From the NCBI RefSeq assembly GCF_000376225.1, contig NZ_AQXL01000130.1, positions 46,234-110,233 of the forward strand: a stretch of 64,000 nt of DNA, given 5' to 3'. This document shows positions 60,713 through 64,000 of the stretch, one piece after another. Source of the stretch: Effusibacillus pohliae DSM 22757 (lineage in GTDB: Bacteria > Bacillota > Bacilli > Tumebacillales > Effusibacillaceae). The notes under the pieces were generated by a model. The model was not told where the DNA came from and did no database searches. It saw only the letters and a list, made by a program, of their open reading frames with translations. How positions within the stretch are numbered: position 1 is the stretch's first letter; every line of letters begins with the position of its first letter. The translations under genes were made by a program, and so were the position numbers.

Positions 60713-61614
60713 TGCGAAGGATGTCGTTGCGACTGATGAACCCGATTTTGGTGAAAGAATTCCGGTCCAGGATGCGCACGTTGAAAACGCCGATCCTGCT
60801 GGTGCTGTATCTGCTGGCGATCGGGGCGGTCACATTCGGTTTTATCTACATCCGGTTCGCACGGATCAGCTATTTTAATCCGGGGCAGAGCAAAGAGCTG
60901 TTTGTGATGCTGTCGGTGTTTCAATTGATCCTGATCAGCTTTGTTGTGCCCGGCCTGACGGGCGGCGCGATCGCGGGAGAGCGGGAACGGCAGACCTTGA
61001 ATATTCTGCTGACCACCCATCTGTCGCCGTTCAGGATCGTTTTGTCAAAATTGGTGTCCTCCACCTCCTTCGTCTCGCTGCTGGTGTTTTCCACTCTGCC
61101 GCTGTATGCGGTGGTCTATCTGTACGGAGGCATCTCGCCGCAGCAACTGCTCGGCGTGTTCGGGTTCTATCTGATGGTGATCCTGCTGTTCGGATCGATC
61201 GGGCTGTTCTGTTCCTGCTGGTTTAAACGGACAGGCGTAAGTACGGTGGTGGCGTATGGGTTGACATTTTTTGTGCTGGGAGCGACTGTGTTGATCGCCA
61301 TCTTTACGCTGCAGTATCTGCAAATGCAGAATCTGACGGGGATGCAGTGGAACCTCCACCCGGAGATTTTTTACGTTTCTGCGCTCAACCCGGTGCTCAA
61401 TTTGGTCTCCATGGTTGAGCCGGAAGTCGTGATGATGGGACAAGGGAGAGGCCCGAACGGGATCCTCAACCCCCTTCCGATGCAACCGTGGCTGTATTTT
61501 TTGCTGGTGTACATGCCGCTTTCCGCGCTGCTGCTGTTCTTTAGCGTGCGGCTGGTGTCGCCTGTGAAACGGCCGATTTTACCGTTTGGCAAACGAAAAG
61601 AGGCGGCAAAATGA
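60712..61614 (+). CDS. ABC-2 type transporter permease
   Basis: A 300-residue membrane protein with six spans. MNPILVKEFRSRMRTLKTPIL at the N-terminus, GGAIAGERERQTLNILLTTH between spans two and three, and the glycine-rich span GVFGFYLMVILLFGSIGLFC are typical of ABC-2 permeases with the coupling helix. It pairs with the ATPase just upstream. Cargo is not predictable. The start shares bases with the ATPase stop; ATG codons a few residues later are possible. Confidence 0.9.
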   Translation: MRRMSLRLMNPILVKEFRSRMRTLKTPILLVLYLLAIGAVTFGFIYIRFARISYFNPGQSKELFVMLSVFQLILISFVVPGLTGGAIAGERERQTLNILLTTHLSPFRIVLSKLVSSTSFVSLLVFSTLPLYAVVYLYGGISPQQLLGVFGFYLMVILLFGSIGLFCSCWFKRTGVSTVVAYGLTFFVLGATVLIAIFTLQYLQMQNLTGMQWNLHPEIFYVSALNPVLNLVSMVEPEVVMMGQGRGPNGILNPLPMQPWLYFLLVYMPLSALLLFFSVRLVSPVKRPILPFGKRKEAAK

Positions 61615-63146
61615 TCCTGCAGGAGCTGTTGACCGGTCTTTTGCCTGTGAGAAGGCGGTTATGGGCAAAGCGAACGCTGCACACCGGTGGCATTGGCATC
61701 CTGGCAGGTGCGGGTGCGGCCTGCCTGCTGCTGCTTGCCGCACGGTTCGTCCTAATTCTCTACAGTTTCCGCATCGCCCTCGGGTTGCTGGCACTGGGAT
61801 GTGTTTGCGGCTTGGCGTGGGGACTGGTCACCCCGCCGACTTACAAGCAAGCGGCGGCGGCGGTCGATCGCTACGGCCTGGCGGAGAGGGTGCAGACCGC
61901 GCTGCATTTTGCTTCCGAGCAGTCGATGATCGCCAAATTGCAGCGGCAGGAAGCGATCGAAATGCTGCTGAAACACCGGGATGATGCGGCAAAGATCGTA
62001 CCGATCCGTGTTTCCCGAAAGTCGGCAGGGATCATTGCAGCTTCTCTGCTGGCGGTCGCGGTGCTCGTTTATCTTCCGAATCCGCTTGACCAAGTGGCGG
62101 TTGAGCGGCACCAAGTCAAGAAAGAAGCGGAGAAGATCGCCGCCGAGGCAAAAAAGTTGGTCGAACAAGCGAAACAGCAGGCGGCGCTGAATCAGCCGAA
62201 TCAGGCGAAGCTCGATGAGGTGATCGAAAAGTTGCAGCAGGAACTGAAAGAAGCAAAACAGCGTGAGGATCTGCAACGGGCGCTGGCAAAAGCACAAAAC
62301 AAAATCAAGTCGCTGGAAGAGGAGCAGCGCAAACAACTGGCCGATCAGGAAAAATTGGCCGATGCGCTGGCCAAGACGGAAGCGGGCAAATCGCTGGCCG
62401 ACGCGCTGCAGAACAGGAATGCGCGGGAGATCAGCAAAGCGCTGCTGGAGATGAAAGACAAACTCGCACAATTGACCGAAGAACAAAAACGGCAGTTGGC
62501 GAATGCGCTAGCTCAGGCCAGTGCGAATTCGAATAGTGCAATGAAAGACGCGTTGAATCGATCGGCCAATGCCCTAAACAGCGGCGATTTGAGCGACATG
62601 CAAAATCAAATCGGCGACTTGGCCGACATGCTGGCCAATGCCGATACGCAGCAGGCCGCAGCGTTGAGGAGTGTCGGCAAGGCTCTGGCGAAAGCGGGCG
62701 GGGAATTGGGCGCGGGAACGTATGCGTCTGTTGACGGCAACGCCGCGGACGACAGTGGGCAGGCGGACGGCGCCGGGCAGGGCCAAGGCGCGGGACAAGG
62801 CCAAGGTGCCGGACAGGGCCAAGGTGCCGGACAGGGCGGTTTCGGCAGAGGAGCGGGTACAGGCGGTTCCGGCTGGGGTACCGGTCAGGGCGGAAGAGAA
62901 CTTGTAATGGTGCCTGCTGGTGAATTCGGCATCGGCGAAAAAGGCAACGATGCATCGGGTCCGCTGCACCAAGGCTCGGGCTGGATGACCAACGGCAGCG
63001 GCCAAGTGACGCCCGGGGTCGCCCGGCCGTATGAGGAAGTCTATCGGCAGTATTCGGATTACGCGAGAGAAAGTGTGGAACGAAGCAATTTGCCGGCAAG
63101 CGAACAGGAAGCGGTGCGCACTTATTTTTCCGAGATCGCTCCTTAG
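61611..63146 (+). CDS. Membrane protein with long coiled coil and Gly-Gln repeats, function unknown
   Basis: A 511-residue protein. Two N-terminal membrane spans (GGIGILAGAGAACLLLLAA and RIALGLLALGCVCGLAWGL) and a third near residue 145 are followed by a Lys/Glu/Gln/Ala-rich coiled coil from about 165 to 360. A GAGQGQ tandem repeat near residue 385-405 and a polar C-terminus follow. It overlaps the permease stop by 4 bp and precedes moxR. No enzymatic motif is seen; it may be a structural or regulatory partner of the neighbouring exporter and MoxR ATPase. Confidence 0.8.
   Translation: MILQELLTGLLPVRRRLWAKRTLHTGGIGILAGAGAACLLLLAARFVLILYSFRIALGLLALGCVCGLAWGLVTPPTYKQAAAAVDRYGLAERVQTALHFASEQSMIAKLQRQEAIEMLLKHRDDAAKIVPIRVSRKSAGIIAASLLAVAVLVYLPNPLDQVAVERHQVKKEAEKIAAEAKKLVEQAKQQAALNQPNQAKLDEVIEKLQQELKEAKQREDLQRALAKAQNKIKSLEEEQRKQLADQEKLADALAKTEAGKSLADALQNRNAREISKALLEMKDKLAQLTEEQKRQLANALAQASANSNSAMKDALNRSANALNSGDLSDMQNQIGDLADMLANADTQQAAALRSVGKALAKAGGELGAGTYASVDGNAADDSGQADGAGQGQGAGQGQGAGQGQGAGQGGFGRGAGTGGSGWGTGQGGRELVMVPAGEFGIGEKGNDASGPLHQGSGWMTNGSGQVTPGVARPYEEVYRQYSDYARESVERSNLPASEQEAVRTYFSEIAP
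62770..62845 (+). repeat. Short in-frame tandem repeat coding GAGQGQ units
   Basis: Four near-identical 18-bp units (for example GCCGGGCAGGGCCAAGGC) encode repeating Gly-Ala-Gly-Gln-Gly-Gln. The copy number is likely to vary between strains. Confidence 0.8.
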
Positions 63147-63188
63147 AATCGAAGGTGCCGGTGGCATTACGAAAGGTGGCGCTATTGA

Positions 63189-63716
63189 ATGGCCGAGATG
63201 GTGGAAGCATATCGTGAAAAAATACAGCAAATGCGGGTGGAAATCGCAAACCGGGTAATCGGCCAGGAAGATGTGGTGGAACAGGTGTTGTACTGCATCC
63301 TGGCAGGCGGCCATGCGTTATTGGAAGGCATTCCCGGTCTGGGCAAAACCTTGTTGGTCAGAACCCTGTCGGAAGTGATGGAAATGAGCTATTCCAGGAT
63401 TCAATTCACACCCGACCTGATGCCGGCCGACATTGTCGGTACGGAGATTCTGCGGGAAGTGCCGGGGCAAGGCATGCAATTCGTGTTCCAGCAAGGCCCG
63501 ATTTACGGCAATCTGGTACTCGCTGACGAAATCAACCGCGCGACTCCGAAGACCCAGTCCGCCTTGTTGGAAGCGATGCAGGAAGCGGCGGTGACTGTCG
63601 GCGGCCAAACAAGGCAACTGCCCAACCCGTTTTTTGTGCTGGCCACACAGAACCCGCTTGAACTGGAAGGGACGTACCCGCTGCCGGAGGCTCAACTGGA
63701 CCGTTTTTTGCTTAAA
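63189..63716 (+). pseudogene. MoxR family AAA+ ATPase, truncated by an IS110-type insertion
   Basis: The first 176 codons of a MoxR ATPase. Walker A is [10 protein letters not shown], the sensor region is [19 protein letters not shown], and [20 protein letters not shown] is the conserved sensor-1 stretch. After LDRFLLK (63716) the family sequence stops and unrelated DNA begins, which adds PPCPWRGTT and a stop. A normal MoxR has about 320 residues, so the lid domain is gone from this copy. Whether the rest lies beyond the element cannot be seen. It belongs to the operon starting at 57420. Confidence 0.9.
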
Positions 63717-64000
63717 CCCCCATGCCCCTGGCGGGGCACAACATGATTATGAAAATGTCCTCCAAAGCGATTTACTTTTTGGCGTCCATAAGCGAATATG
63801 AAACCAAGCAGGACAGGAAGGTTGTGTTTTTTATGGGGGATCGACCCCGAGGCTTAAACTAGCCACAGCCGCCTTGAGCACAAATGATTGTTGCCACGAG
63901 CACATCCATCAAATTTCCCTGGGTCAGGCGGCTGTGCCCTGCTTGGAAAGGATGAGATACTTGGACGCTATTCGAGAGTGTTGTGCTGGCTTGGACGTTC
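63717..64000 (+). mobile_element. IS110-family insertion sequence, left part
   Basis: Foreign DNA begins at the break in moxR. The noncoding left end of about 235 bp contains TGCCCC-tggc-GGGGCA (63723-63738), a 39-codon open frame (63743-63862) of unclear meaning, and a long-range stem CACAGCCGCCT/AGGCGGCTGTG (63864-63936). It is followed by the start of an IS110-type recombinase. The right end is outside the window. Confidence 0.75.
63952..64000 (+). CDS. IS110-family transposase (DEDD recombinase), N-terminus only
   Basis: Only 16 codons are in the window: RYLDAIRECCAGLDV, the typical N-terminus of IS110-family transposases, where CAGLDVHK introduces the first catalytic Asp. ATG 63952 and TTG 63961 are both possible; GGAAAGG (63945-63951) is better spaced for TTG. 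The remainder lies beyond the right edge. Confidence 0.75.
   Translation, partial: MRYLDAIRECCAGLDV

Noticed and set aside
62770..62845. Possible CRISPR-like repeat
   Set aside because: The units are contiguous 18-bp coding repeats (GAGQGQ) without spacers.
63743..63862. A 39-codon frame (MKMSSKAIYFLASISEYE) in the IS left end, resembling the start of Rrf2-type regulators
   Set aside because: It stops after 39 codons, lacks a ribosome binding site and lies in the noncoding end of the IS element.

Overview
The window comes from a moderately GC-rich, endospore-forming Gram-positive bacterium. It has spoIIGA-sigE-sigG followed by the ylmC-pgeF-ylmE-sepF-ylmG-ylmH-divIVA-ileS division block, the prkA-yhbH-spoVR operon, yteA, a gerAB relative, strong AGGAGG ribosome binding sites and many GTG/TTG starts. 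The synteny is that of class Bacilli; an Alicyclobacillaceae-type genome (Effusibacillus/Tumebacillus relatives) is my best guess, but this is inference from layout and not from a marker gene.

Layout. 1-4.1 kb (minus strand): a nitrate/sulfonate/thiamine-precursor-type ABC importer with a NIF3-like protein, and a DUF2294 protein. 4.6-15 kb plus 17.2-18.0 kb: a metabolic island with two paralogous GntR/FCD regulators, a membrane transporter, a creatininase-family hydrolase, a second transporter, a haem-oxygenase-fold diiron enzyme, an aldehyde dehydrogenase, a GlcG/HbpS protein, a split ChrA-type transporter pair, YuzB, a 2Fe-2S ferredoxin and a detached aspartate-dehydrogenase-like gene. These transcription units share palindromic operators of the form TTTGGTATACCAAA, so they probably form one GntR regulon of unknown substrate. 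15-33 kb: housekeeping and sporulation genes, including a cold-shock gene with an attenuator-like leader and an ileS T-box with an ATC specifier. 33-39.5 kb: a MATE exporter and prkA-yhbH-spoVR. 39.5-44 kb: a decayed two-component system and ABC exporter resembling LnrJKLMN, with frameshifts, stops and a kinase-regulator deletion fusion.

44.9-57.1 kb is the most striking part. It holds a CHT1/SLC5A7-like choline symporter, the GbsR repressor, GbsA and GbsB (choline to betaine aldehyde to glycine betaine), then a selenoprotein betaine-reductase-type operon (grdI-grdH-trxB-grdC-trxA-grdA). GrdH and GrdA each carry an in-frame UGA at the expected selenocysteine position, followed by a short stem-loop with GGU in its loop. 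The gbsA promoter and the grd promoter share a near-identical palindromic element placed between -35 and -10, suggesting GbsR controls both. Together the genes could take choline to betaine and reduce betaine to trimethylamine and acetyl phosphate. grdD is absent from the window. An internally deleted group IIC-like intron remnant lies directly after the gbsB terminator.

57.4-64 kb: an operon of a large secreted/membrane protein, an ABC exporter, a coiled-coil membrane protein and a MoxR ATPase. moxR is cut after about 176 codons by an IS110-family element whose left end and first transposase codons run off the window. No rRNA, tRNA or CRISPR array was seen.
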